From Lachnospiraceae bacterium G11 (GTDB lineage Bacteria > Bacillota > Clostridia > Lachnospirales > Lachnospiraceae), in assembly GCA_900103495.1 (NCBI GenBank), contig FMWZ01000010.1, positions 62,001-126,000 on the forward strand: a DNA stretch of 64,000 nt, given 5' to 3'. Below are positions 18,006-26,950 of this stretch, in pieces (position 1 is the stretch's first letter; the number at the start of each line of letters is the position of its first letter). The notes under the pieces were generated by a model. It was given only the letters and a program-made list of their open reading frames with translations, did not search any database and was not told where the DNA came from. The translations under genes were made by a program, and so were the position numbers.

Positions 18006-19920
18006 TTATTCAAAAGAAGTAAAAGTTGATATTTTCGGAAACGCTTTGGAGTCAGGAAGCGCTTTGGTTGATAACGCCATTGTTGAACTTAGGAACTGCA
18101 AATACATGGACGGATTAAGGGTTGAGCTTGAGATTTCTAAGAATCCTGAAATTTCCGAGGAAGGCTACAAGGTTTCCTTTGACTCCGGAAAGGGCAAAGT
18201 TGAAGCTGTAACCGAAACCGGCCTTATATACGGAACATTTAGATTTATAAGCCTCTATAGACTTAACAAAGGCGCAAAGTTTGAAAGCCTTGAGAATCCC
18301 GCAAGCAAGCTTCGTATGCTTAATCACTGGGATAACATGGACGGCTCCATTGAGAGAGGATATTCGGGCAACTCTTTCTTCTTTGTGGACAACGATATTG
18401 TCATAGACGAAAGAACAAGAGACTACGCCAGATTCCTTTGCTCTCTAGGCTACAACGGAGTTGTTATCAATAACGTTAACGTTAAGGACGAGGCCTGCAA
18501 CCTAATTAACGAGAAATTCATTAATAAGGTAAAAAAACTTAATGATCTCTTTGTCTCCTACGGGGTAAAGATGTTCTTAAGCATTAACTATGCCGCCACA
18601 ATTGAGGATGACAGCGTGGCAAGCGCAGACCCCCTGGATTCAAAGGTTATTGACTGGTGGGATAAGAAGATTGACTACATTTACTCTGTTATTCCCGACC
18701 TTGGAGGACTTCTTGTGAAGGCTGATTCCGAGGGAAGACCCGGTCCCTTCACTTACGGCAGAAATCAGGCTGAGGGCGCAAATATGCTTGCCAAGGCCAT
18801 AAAGAAACACGGCGGAATCCTTATCTGGCGCTGCTTTGTTTATAACTGTCAGCAGGATTGGAGAGATTTAAAGACTGACAGAGCCCGTGCGGCTTATGAT
18901 TATTTCCACGACCTTGACGGTGCCTTTGACGACAACGTTATTCTTCAGATAAAGAACGGTCCCATGGACTTCCAGATAAGAGAACCCATTACAGCTCTTT
19001 TTGGAAAAATGCCCAAGACCAACTCCATGATAGAGTTTCAGATTGCACAGGAGTACACAGGCCAGCAAAGACATGTGTGCTACCTTATTCCATGGTTTAA
19101 GGAAGTCCTTGATTTTGAAACTTATGCCAAGGGTCCTAAGCCCGACAACTCAAAGGTTGTCGACGTTGTAACGGGAAAGACCTTTGACTATAAGTTAAAC
19201 GGCATGTGCGCAGTTACCAACACCGGAAATGACGAAAACTGGACAGGGCATGACCTGGCGGCAGCAAACCTTTACGGCTTCGGAAGACTGGCATTTAACC
19301 CTGAACTTTCATCCGAAGAGATTGCTGAAGAATGGATTAAACTTACCTTCGGTGATGACGAGCAGGTAGTTTCCAACATAAGAAAGATCCTTATGATGTC
19401 ATGGCCCGCATATGAGAAATACTCGGCTCCTCTTGGAATCGGCTGGATGGTTAAACCCGGAATTCACTACGGTCCGGATCCTGACGGATATGAGTATGAC
19501 AGATGGGGTACCTATCATAAGGCAACCTGCAAGACCATCGGCCTTGAGAGAAACACCACAGGTACCGGATATACAACCCAGTATAACGAGCCCTGGGCAT
19601 CCCTTTATGAGAAACCCGAGACTACTCCTGATGAGCTTATTCTCTTTTTCCATAAATTGCCCTATGATTATAAATTAAAGAGTGGCAAAACCATAATCCA
19701 GCATATCTACGATACTCATTTTGAGGGCGCAGAGGATGTGGAAGAGATGGCAAAACTCTGGAAGGAGCTTGAGGGCAAGATTGAACCCGAAGCTTTTAAG
19801 AGAGCGTCTGCAAGACTTGCCCATCAGGTGGAGCATTCAAAAGAGTGGCGTGATGTAATCAATTCATATTTCTACAGAAAGACCCTTATTGAAGACGAAA
19901 AGGGCAGGGAGCTTTACTAA
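17983..19920 (+). CDS. aguA: GH67 alpha-glucuronidase
   Basis: A 645-residue cytoplasmic enzyme that removes (4-O-methyl)glucuronate from the non-reducing end of aldouronates. GH67 motifs are plain: LNHWDNMDGSIERGYSGNS, GVVINNVNVKDEACNLI, GLLVKADSEGRPGPFTYGR, and GPMDFQIREPITALFGKMP followed by EFQIAQEYTGQQRHVCYL. The Asp/Glu pair of the inverting mechanism should lie in the latter region. No signal peptide, as usual for GH67. The start overlaps the uxuB end by 23 bases, with GAAAGG upstream. The released glucuronate feeds uxuB and uxuA; an uxaC isomerase is not present in this window. Confidence 0.95.
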   Translation: MYTKLWLDYSKEVKVDIFGNALESGSALVDNAIVELRNCKYMDGLRVELEISKNPEISEEGYKVSFDSGKGKVEAVTETGLIYGTFRFISLYRLNKGAKFESLENPASKLRMLNHWDNMDGSIERGYSGNSFFFVDNDIVIDERTRDYARFLCSLGYNGVVINNVNVKDEACNLINEKFINKVKKLNDLFVSYGVKMFLSINYAATIEDDSVASADPLDSKVIDWWDKKIDYIYSVIPDLGGLLVKADSEGRPGPFTYGRNQAEGANMLAKAIKKHGGILIWRCFVYNCQQDWRDLKTDRARAAYDYFHDLDGAFDDNVILQIKNGPMDFQIREPITALFGKMPKTNSMIEFQIAQEYTGQQRHVCYLIPWFKEVLDFETYAKGPKPDNSKVVDVVTGKTFDYKLNGMCAVTNTGNDENWTGHDLAAANLYGFGRLAFNPELSSEEIAEEWIKLTFGDDEQVVSNIRKILMMSWPAYEKYSAPLGIGWMVKPGIHYGPDPDGYEYDRWGTYHKATCKTIGLERNTTGTGYTTQYNEPWASLYEKPETTPDELILFFHKLPYDYKLKSGKTIIQHIYDTHFEGAEDVEEMAKLWKELEGKIEPEAFKRASARLAHQVEHSKEWRDVINSYFYRKTLIEDEKGRELY

Positions 19921-21605
19921 TGAAATTATCGAGCTTAATATCCGAGGGAATGGTCCTCCAAAGAGAAACCACAAACACAATTTGGGGTAAGGAAGCAAAG
20001 GGTGACGTTACAGTTACCCTTTTAGACGGAGCGAAGGAACTTGCAAAGGTTAAGGGTACCGCCTCGGATGATGGCTCATTTGAATTACAGCTGCCGGAAA
20101 TGAAAGCCGGCGGACCCTACGTTTTGGAAATTAAAGATGATTTATCCAAAATCGTCCTTAATGAAGTGTGTGTGGGCGACGTGTTCCTGCTTGCAGGCCA
20201 ATCCAATATGGAGATTCCTGTAAGCAGGACTCTCGACCTGGAAAGAAAAACAGTGTCGAAGATACACAACGAACTCATAAGACACTTCGAGGTTCCCAAA
20301 ACTCCCAGATTTGACGGTCCCACAGAGGACATTTACGAAGGAATCTGGAAGAAGGCTACACAGGAGAATTTATATCCTTTCTCTGCAGTAGGCTTCTTTT
20401 TTGCGGAACTTGTTAATAAGAATCAGGGAGTTCCCGTTGGTCTTATTCAGACTGCAGTGGGAGGAATTCAGATTGAGGCCTTAATCCCTGAGGAGAAGCT
20501 TCTCAAAGAGGGAGAGCGTCTTATAAAGGAAGCGGTGGCAAGAGGCGAGGACCCTGACACTGACGATCTGGTATTTCCCAATCACTACGGAAAATTCAGT
20601 TATAAGAAGCTTATCGATTTTGATAAAGATGAAGAGAAGGTCAAAGCAAGAATCGCCGAAGATGAGAGAAGAACCGCAGAACATCTTAAAAAAATCGATG
20701 AGGGCGATATAGGAGTAACAGGTGATTTTGCCAAAAGAACCACCTTGTTTGATGAGGGAGAAACCCCTCAGTATATAAGCGTTCCCGGCAGATGGGAGAA
20801 CCTTAAGGAGAACGGATTCCTTGAGAATTTAAGGGGAAGCGTCTGGGTTCTTAAGAGATTTGAAGTGCCGGATGAATATGTGGGAAAGGAAGCAAGACTG
20901 GTTCTGGGAACCATAATCGATGCGGACGAAACCTACATAAACGGCGTGGAAATCGGACGTACCGAGTATCGTTATCCCCCAAGAAGATATCCGATTCCGG
21001 TGGGGATTCTTAAGAAACAGAATACCCTGGTTGTGAGAATTAAGATTTTTGCAAGGGCGGGGGGCTTTGTGGATGCAATGCCCTACTACGTGGATCTTTT
21101 GGATGATCACTTCATTCCCCTTGTGGGCAAGTATGAATTTAAAGTGGGAGTCAATGTGAACCCCAATCCCGATAAGGCGGAAAATTTCCCGGATGGAACA
21201 TTTTTCATGTTCAGGCCCTGCGGAATGTACAACAACATGATTCATCCTCTTCGCAGAATGAGCCTAAAAGGAATGTTGTTTTATCAGGGCGAATCGAATA
21301 CAATGTACTATAACGAGTACGACAGTCTGATGAGATTAATGGCTTCGTCCATCAGAGAGTGCTTTAATAATCCGCAACTTAAGATGGCTTTCGTGGAGCT
21401 TCCCTATTATGGGGAAGAGGACGATGAAAGAGGCAGTGGAAACTGGGACAAACTGAGACTTGCGCAGGAGAAAGCCCGGAATATTCCTGACTCCGTCCTT
21501 GTGGACATATATGACCTGGGATTCAGATACGAACTTCATCCTCAGAACAAGCGAGCCGTTGCGGAAAGATTGTACAGGGAGTTTTCTAAACTTCTGTACT
21601 CTTAA
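19920..21605 (+). CDS. SGNH/SASA-type carbohydrate acetylesterase
   Basis: A 561-residue cytoplasmic esterase of the sialate-O-acetylesterase-like (DUF303) type, as in CE6/CE20 xylan and xyloglucan acetylesterases. The nucleophile block is VFLLAGQSNMEIPVS (Ser 95) and a second block reads MLFYQGESNTMYYNEYD. The catalytic His is likely in YELHPQNKRAVAERL near the end. Between them (about residues 280-370) lies an inserted jelly-roll, galactose-binding-like segment (GSVWVLKRFEVPDE, DADETYINGVEIGRT). The start overlaps the GH67 stop by one base (TAATG), indicating coupled translation. It should deacetylate imported xylo-oligosaccharides. Confidence 0.85.
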   Translation: MKLSSLISEGMVLQRETTNTIWGKEAKGDVTVTLLDGAKELAKVKGTASDDGSFELQLPEMKAGGPYVLEIKDDLSKIVLNEVCVGDVFLLAGQSNMEIPVSRTLDLERKTVSKIHNELIRHFEVPKTPRFDGPTEDIYEGIWKKATQENLYPFSAVGFFFAELVNKNQGVPVGLIQTAVGGIQIEALIPEEKLLKEGERLIKEAVARGEDPDTDDLVFPNHYGKFSYKKLIDFDKDEEKVKARIAEDERRTAEHLKKIDEGDIGVTGDFAKRTTLFDEGETPQYISVPGRWENLKENGFLENLRGSVWVLKRFEVPDEYVGKEARLVLGTIIDADETYINGVEIGRTEYRYPPRRYPIPVGILKKQNTLVVRIKIFARAGGFVDAMPYYVDLLDDHFIPLVGKYEFKVGVNVNPNPDKAENFPDGTFFMFRPCGMYNNMIHPLRRMSLKGMLFYQGESNTMYYNEYDSLMRLMASSIRECFNNPQLKMAFVELPYYGEEDDERGSGNWDKLRLAQEKARNIPDSVLVDIYDLGFRYELHPQNKRAVAERLYREFSKLLYS

Positions 21606-21621
21606 GAAGAAGGAGGAGAGC

Positions 21622-23760
21622 ATGTCTAAACTTGAACAGGATGCAAGAGAACTTGTGTCCAAAATGACTATTGAAGAAGTTGCCAAGCAGCTCAAGTATG
21701 ACGCTGAGGCAATTGACAGGCTGGGCGTTCCTGCTTATAACTGGTGGAACGAAGCATTACACGGCGTAGCGAGAGCGGGAGTTGCCACGGTTTTCCCTCA
21801 GGCAATTGCCCTTGCGGCTATGTTTGACGACGAGTTTCTTACAAAGATTGCTCAGGTAATCGCCACAGAAGCTCGTGCAAAATACAACGAAATCTCCGAT
21901 ATCGGAGACAGGGACATATACAAAGGTCTTACAATGTGGTCCCCCAACATCAACATCTTCAGAGATCAGAGATGGGGAAGAGGACACGAGACCTACGGTG
22001 AGGATCCTTATCTTACATCAAGACTTGGAGTCGCTTTCATTAAGGGACTTCAGGGCCTGGAGAACTATCCCGAGTGCGATACCTTAAAGGTTGCGGCATG
22101 TGCAAAGCACTTTGCGGTTCACTCTGGTCCCGAGGGCGAGAGACATCACTTTAATGCCAAGGCAAGCGCAAAGGATATGGAGGAGACCTATCTTCCCGCT
22201 TTTGAGGCTGCTGTTAAGGAAGGTAAGGTTGAGGCTGTCATGGGCGCTTACAACCGTACCAACGATGAGCCCTGCTGTGGTTCCGAAACCCTTATGAAGA
22301 AGCTTCTTCGTGGAAAATGGGGTTTTAACGGTCACTTTGTTTCCGACTGCTGGGCTATAAGAGATTTCCACGAAAATCACAAGATAACCAATTCTCCCGC
22401 AGAGTCAGCTGCCATGGCTTTAAAGGCAGGCTGTGACCTTAACTGCGGAAACACATACCTTTGCATTCTGGGTGCTTTGAAGGACAAACTCATCACCGAA
22501 GATCAGATGAGAGAAGCCTGTGTAAGACTTATGAAGACCAGAATGAAACTGGGAATCTTACCCAGAAGCGAAGAGGATGCTGTTAAGAAGACCTCAGTTT
22601 ACGATAAGATTTCTTATCTTGAGAATGATACTCCCGAGAACAATGCAGTTTCTCTTGAGGCTTCAAGAAAGTCCATCGTTCTTCTTGAGAACAACGGTGT
22701 GCTTCCTATAAAGGAGGGCGAATACAAGACCATTGGTGTTGTAGGTCCCACATCCAATCTTCGAAGCGTTCTTGAAGGTAACTACTTCGGAACAGCTTCA
22801 ACCTACGTAACAAACCTTGAGGGAATCAAGGCAGCAACAAAGGCAAGAGTTCTTTGCTCAGACGGTGCGCACCTTTATCAGGATTCCTTCAGTAACCTTG
22901 CAAAGAAAGATGACAGAATGGCAGAGGCCATTGCTGTTACCAGAAATTCTGATATTACAATTCTCTGCCTTGGTCTTGATGCCATGATTGAGGGAGAAGA
23001 GGGTGATACAGGAAACATGTTTGCTTCCGGAGATAAGATGTCACTTAATCTTCCCGAGTCTCAGTTAAGACTTGCAAACAATGTAATTAAGACAGCCAAA
23101 GAGTATGGCAAGAAGATAGTTGTAGTTTTGAATGCAGGTTCAGCCATCGACTTATCCTTCTTAAAGAATGATGTTGATGCTATTGTAGATTGCTGGTATT
23201 CAGGCGAATTCGGCGGAACTGCTTTGGCAGAGGTTCTCTTTGGCAAGGTTAATCCTTCCGGAAAGCTTCCCATTACTTTCTACAAGGATGGAGAACAGCC
23301 TGATTTTACAGACTATGCAATGAAGAACAGAACCTACAGATACTATAAGGGAGAAGCTCTTTATCCCTTCGGCTATGGTTTAAGCTACACTAAGTTTGAC
23401 TATGACCTTTCAGGTAAGGTTACAGGAAGCGTAGACGATTCCGATTACATGGCTCTTCAGAAGACAGCCGTAACACTTGATGTTACTGTCAAGAACTCCG
23501 GTGATTATGACGGAGATGAGGTCGTTCTTGCTTACGTTGACAAATGTCCTTCCGACAAGGGCATTGATGCCGACAACCAGCCCATCAAGAGCTTATGTGC
23601 ATTCAAGAGAGTATCCCTTAAGAAGGGTGAAAGCAAGAAAGTAAGCCTTGAAATAACAGGCCACAGCTTAACCACCGTTCTTGATGACGGTACGAGAAAG
23701 TTCCTCCCCGGAAAGTACATTTTCACGGTTGGAGACAAGAAATTGGAACTTGAAGTATAA
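21622..23760 (+). CDS. GH3 beta-xylosidase/alpha-arabinofuranosidase-like
   Basis: A 712-residue cytoplasmic GH3 enzyme. Start at ATG 21622 after AAGGAGGAG; an upstream in-frame ATG inside the esterase gene is rejected. Order: TIM barrel with NWWNEALHGVAR, GRGHETYGEDPYLTSRLG and KHFAVHSGPEGERH; nucleophile Asp about 242 in FVSDCWAIRDFH; alpha/beta sandwich with SIVLLENNGVLPI; C-terminal fibronectin-III-like domain (TLDVTVKNSGDYDGDEVVLAY). The NWWNEALHG and SDCWAI motifs are those of the xylosidase branch. As last gene of the aldouronate operon it should release xylose from the products of the glucuronidase and esterase. Confidence 0.9.
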   Translation: MSKLEQDARELVSKMTIEEVAKQLKYDAEAIDRLGVPAYNWWNEALHGVARAGVATVFPQAIALAAMFDDEFLTKIAQVIATEARAKYNEISDIGDRDIYKGLTMWSPNINIFRDQRWGRGHETYGEDPYLTSRLGVAFIKGLQGLENYPECDTLKVAACAKHFAVHSGPEGERHHFNAKASAKDMEETYLPAFEAAVKEGKVEAVMGAYNRTNDEPCCGSETLMKKLLRGKWGFNGHFVSDCWAIRDFHENHKITNSPAESAAMALKAGCDLNCGNTYLCILGALKDKLITEDQMREACVRLMKTRMKLGILPRSEEDAVKKTSVYDKISYLENDTPENNAVSLEASRKSIVLLENNGVLPIKEGEYKTIGVVGPTSNLRSVLEGNYFGTASTYVTNLEGIKAATKARVLCSDGAHLYQDSFSNLAKKDDRMAEAIAVTRNSDITILCLGLDAMIEGEEGDTGNMFASGDKMSLNLPESQLRLANNVIKTAKEYGKKIVVVLNAGSAIDLSFLKNDVDAIVDCWYSGEFGGTALAEVLFGKVNPSGKLPITFYKDGEQPDFTDYAMKNRTYRYYKGEALYPFGYGLSYTKFDYDLSGKVTGSVDDSDYMALQKTAVTLDVTVKNSGDYDGDEVVLAYVDKCPSDKGIDADNQPIKSLCAFKRVSLKKGESKKVSLEITGHSLTTVLDDGTRKFLPGKYIFTVGDKKLELEV

Positions 23761-23779
23761 AAAACAACGAATATTTTTG

Positions 23780-23812
23780 AAAGGCTCCGCCGGTTTGGCG
23801 GAGCCTTTTTGA
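23780..23812 (+). terminator. Rho-independent terminator ending aldouronate operon
   Basis: AAGGCTCCGCC and GGCGGAGCCTT form an 11-base perfect stem with a 4-5 base loop, followed by a T run. Confidence 0.95.
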
Positions 23813-23971
23813 CATCATGCACAAAGAAATGGACAAAAAAGTCAAATTTATGAACAAGAAGTAAAAAAAGTGCTAACAAAAAGTAAAATATGTACATTCA
23901 ATCGATTAAGTAAATATTGTAAATTGATGGTAGCGAATTGAATTGATATAGGAAAAGAAGGCTCAAAAATA

Positions 23972-24517
23972 ATGAAAAGAGTACGAGTAGTTACTTCTTG
24001 TCTGACAATAGTTCTTGCTTTGACATTCCTTATGGGATGCGGAGCCAAGACAGAAAGATGGGCATACAACCACGAACCCGAGAAAGAGATTCTTGCTCTT
24101 TCGGACAACGGCAAGGCTGTTTACAAAGAAGAAAGCTACACATTCACCAAAGATGACAAATATATTCATCTTAAGACCGGTTCCGGAGTGGAAACCGATT
24201 TAAGATATTTCGATACCAAAGACGGAATGACAGTTTATGAGACCTCCACCTACAAGTTAAAGGGTGAGGGATCCGAGGATGGAGTAGTAGGACATTGGGA
24301 GCAGGACAACGGATGGGTGTTTGAATTCACCGCTGACGGAGTTTTCAATGAAGATAATTTCTTCTCCGGACATTATTCCGTAAACGAAGCTGATAACTCA
24401 ATCAAGCTTATGTATGACGAGCCCATTGAGGATGCCATTCTCTACTTCGAGAGAACAGGTGATGAGCTCACCATCGAATACCCCTGGCCCATGGTACCGG
24501 TACAGGATGCTAAATAG
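23972..24517 (+). CDS. Small lipoprotein of unknown function
   Basis: A 181-residue protein with a signal peptide and lipobox LMGC (Cys about 23). The mature part is short beta-type sequence with VVGHWEQDNGWVFEFTADGVF and GHYSVNEADNSIKLMYD, resembling the lipocalin-like one-domain folds found in many secreted Clostridia proteins. No catalytic motif is seen. It is the first gene after a terminator and lies 77 bases before a sugar-binding lipoprotein gene, with an inverted repeat between; it may belong to the same transcript. Function not recognised. Confidence 0.65.
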   Translation: MKRVRVVTSCLTIVLALTFLMGCGAKTERWAYNHEPEKEILALSDNGKAVYKEESYTFTKDDKYIHLKTGSGVETDLRYFDTKDGMTVYETSTYKLKGEGSEDGVVGHWEQDNGWVFEFTADGVFNEDNFFSGHYSVNEADNSIKLMYDEPIEDAILYFERTGDELTIEYPWPMVPVQDAK

Positions 24518-24520
24518 GTC

Positions 24521-24540
24521 ATAAGCGACTAACCGCTTAT
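24521..24540. repeat. Inverted repeat between lipoprotein and binding-protein genes
   Basis: ATAAGCG and CGCTTAT are perfect 7-base arms with a 6-base spacer. No T run follows. It could be an operator for the LacI-type or two-component regulator downstream, or a weak attenuator. Confidence 0.4.
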
Positions 24541-24594
24541 TGATAGAGAAAGGGCGAGATGCCTTACACAAATTCTTAAGGAGGTATTTTTATT

Positions 24595-25944
24595 ATGAAA
24601 ATGAAACGCTTAGTTTCAACTCTCTTAGCAGGCGCTATGGCTTTGTCATTAGTTGCTTGTGGTGCTACAGAAGCTCCCGCAGCTACAACTGAAGCTCCCG
24701 CTGCTGAGACCAAGACTGAGGAAGCAGCTCCTGCTCCTGCAGATACTACAGCAGAGGCTACAACTTCCGATGCTATCACACTTGATATGTGGTGTATCGC
24801 TACAGAGTCTGATTCAAACCGTCACGCTTATGAAGCTGCTATCGCTGATATGCAGGCTGCATATCCTGACATTACTTTCAACTGGGAAGCATTTGAGAAC
24901 CAGTCCTACAAGACCAAGATCAAAGCTGCTGTTTCAGCTGACGAACTTCCTGACATCTTCTTCACATGGTCATGTGCATTCCTTGGTGACTTCGTAGACG
25001 CAGGTAAGGTTTACTGCCTCGATGACGAGTACCAGAATTGGAAAGATGAGCTTCCTGAAGTTATGCTTGGTAACACAACATACAACGGAAAGCACTACGG
25101 CGTTCCTACAACAATGAACATCGTTGGTCTCTTCGCTAACATGGATCTCCTTGCTCAGGTTGGTTACGATGAGGTTCCCGGAACATACGAAGACTTCGTT
25201 GCTTGTGCAGATGCTCTTAAGGCAAAAGGAATCATTCCTTTCGGTTGCGCAGGTAAGGAGACATGGTGTGTAACTGAGTACCTTGAGTCCATCATCGAGA
25301 AGTCAATTGGTGCTGACGAACTCAACGACATCTTCCTTGGAAGAGCTACATGGAACAACGAAGGCGTTGCTACTGCAGTTGATACTTTCCAGGAACTCGT
25401 TACTAACGGTTACTTCGATCCCGCTGGTGTTGGTCTTACAAACGACGAAGTAAAGGCTAACTTCATGGCTGGTAAGTACGCATTCTACATGAATGGTACA
25501 TGGAACTGTGCTGACTTCGCATCAAACGAAGAGTTCTTCCCCAAGGTAAAGGTTGCTGAATTCCCCGTTGTTGATTCTGCAAAGGGTAAACTCGGCCAGC
25601 TTATTGGTGGACCTTCTGATACACTTGCTGTAGCTGCTTCTTCACCTAACGCTGAGAAGGCTGCTGCATACGCTATGGAACTTGGTAAGCTCATCTGCCA
25701 TTATGGTTACCTTGATGGTTGTGGACTTCCCGCTTGGATCCCTTACGGCGACACAAGTTCAGTTAACGGCTTAACACAGGCTGTTTCTGAGATCTGTGCA
25801 AATGCAGATTCTTACGTTCTCTTTGGTGATACAGCTATGAACGCTGATGATGCTCAGACATACCTTTCATATGTTGACCAGGTTTATGGTTGCCAGGTTG
25901 ATGGTGCAGGCTTCATCGCAGGACTTGCTGCAGACATCAGATAG
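24595..25944 (+). CDS. CUT1 ABC transporter sugar-binding lipoprotein (xylo-oligosaccharide type inferred)
   Basis: A 449-residue lipoprotein with lipobox SLVAC (Cys about 21) and an Ala/Glu/Thr-rich linker to about residue 60. The binding domain begins ITLDMWCIATESDSNRHAYE and continues LPDIFFTWSCAFLGDFVDAG and FMAGKYAFYMNGTWN, a typical CUT1 oligosaccharide-binding pattern. A strong AAGGAGGT site precedes the start, nearly the same 15-base leader as xylA has. It is followed by a UUCG-capped hairpin, two permeases, a YesM/YesN pair, a LacI regulator and the xylose genes, so a xylose-containing ligand is likely but not proven. Confidence 0.9.
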   Translation: MKMKRLVSTLLAGAMALSLVACGATEAPAATTEAPAAETKTEEAAPAPADTTAEATTSDAITLDMWCIATESDSNRHAYEAAIADMQAAYPDITFNWEAFENQSYKTKIKAAVSADELPDIFFTWSCAFLGDFVDAGKVYCLDDEYQNWKDELPEVMLGNTTYNGKHYGVPTTMNIVGLFANMDLLAQVGYDEVPGTYEDFVACADALKAKGIIPFGCAGKETWCVTEYLESIIEKSIGADELNDIFLGRATWNNEGVATAVDTFQELVTNGYFDPAGVGLTNDEVKANFMAGKYAFYMNGTWNCADFASNEEFFPKVKVAEFPVVDSAKGKLGQLIGGPSDTLAVAASSPNAEKAAAYAMELGKLICHYGYLDGCGLPAWIPYGDTSSVNGLTQAVSEICANADSYVLFGDTAMNADDAQTYLSYVDQVYGCQVDGAGFIAGLAADIR

Positions 25945-25973
25945 TCTAAAGACTAAAATGTAATGACAGTTCA

Positions 25974-26012
25974 GACCCTTCATAAGCCTCCCTTCGGGGA
26001 GGCAGAAGGGTC
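25974..26012 (+). other. Intercistronic stem-loop with UUCG tetraloop
   Basis: GACCCTTC pairs with GAAGGGTC, and inside it CCTCCC pairs with GGGAGG around a TTCG loop. No T run follows, so it is likely a stability or partial-attenuation element separating the binding-protein gene from its permeases. Confidence 0.75.
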
Positions 26013-26036
26013 AACTTATTTCGGAAGGTTATACAA

Positions 26037-26948
26037 ATGGCTAAGAACAAAACTATGAATCATAAAAGTGCAACTAATTGGAAAACGGGAGTTACAATCT
26101 TCCTTTTTCTTCTGCCTGCATTACTTTTGTTTATAAGTGTCCTGATTGCGCCCATTGCCGTATCTATTTACAGAAGCTTGCAGGATTGGAACGGCTTTTC
26201 TGAGGGAACATTCATAGGACTGAAAAACTACAAGGAATTGTTTACAAACGGTTCCATCAAGTTTATGGTAGCGTTGAAGAACTCCATGATTCTGGCTTTC
26301 TTCTCTGTATTTGTTCAGCTACCTCTTTCACTGCTTTTGGCACTCCTTCTCGGAAGGAAAATTAAAGGTGAGAGATTTTTCCTCTCCGTATATTTCATGC
26401 CGGTGCTGATCTCTACAGTTGTTATAGGTCAGTTGTGGCTTAAAATATACAACCCTGACTACGGCCTTTTGAACAGAATGCTTGATGCTCTTAATTTATC
26501 AAGCTGGAAACACGTGTGGGTCGGAGAAGTAGGATATGCCCTTGGTGCCATCCTGGTGCCCACAATCTGGCAGTATGTCGGATATCACATGCTTCTTATG
26601 TATGCCGGAGTTAAAGGCGTTAACCCGGATTTAAGAGAGGCAGCCATGCTTGACGGTGCAACAAACTGGCAGGTAGACAGATATGTTGTTATCCCTATTA
26701 TTAAACCTATCATCAAGGTCAGTGTTATCTTCGCCGTAACAGGTTCTTTGAAGACATACGACTTGGTACGAATTCTGACGGAGGGCGGACCCTTCCAGAC
26801 AACAGAGGTACCCAGTACCTTGCTGGAAAACATGCTTTTCCTTAGAAACAGATACGGAATGGGAAGTACTATTTCGGTTATGCTGATAGTTCTTTGTTTC
26901 GCATTTGCCCTGTTAATTAGTGCAGCATTTAAGGAGAAGGACAACTAG
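26037..26948 (+). CDS. CUT1 ABC transporter permease (MalF-like)
   Basis: A 303-residue permease with six probable membrane helices, the first at TIFLFLLPALLLFISVLIAP. The EAA loop is DLREAAMLDGATNWQVDRYV, close to consensus. GAAGG lies upstream of the ATG. The next gene starts two bases after the stop. It forms the import pore with the following permease; the ATPase must be supplied from elsewhere. Confidence 0.92.
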   Translation: MAKNKTMNHKSATNWKTGVTIFLFLLPALLLFISVLIAPIAVSIYRSLQDWNGFSEGTFIGLKNYKELFTNGSIKFMVALKNSMILAFFSVFVQLPLSLLLALLLGRKIKGERFFLSVYFMPVLISTVVIGQLWLKIYNPDYGLLNRMLDALNLSSWKHVWVGEVGYALGAILVPTIWQYVGYHMLLMYAGVKGVNPDLREAAMLDGATNWQVDRYVVIPIIKPIIKVSVIFAVTGSLKTYDLVRILTEGGPFQTTEVPSTLLENMLFLRNRYGMGSTISVMLIVLCFAFALLISAAFKEKDN

Positions 26949-26950
26949 TT

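Noticed and set aside
21460-21621. Longer N-terminus of the GH3 enzyme
   Set aside because: It overlaps the esterase gene, reads as nonsense sequence and lies upstream of a strong AAGGAGGAG site.
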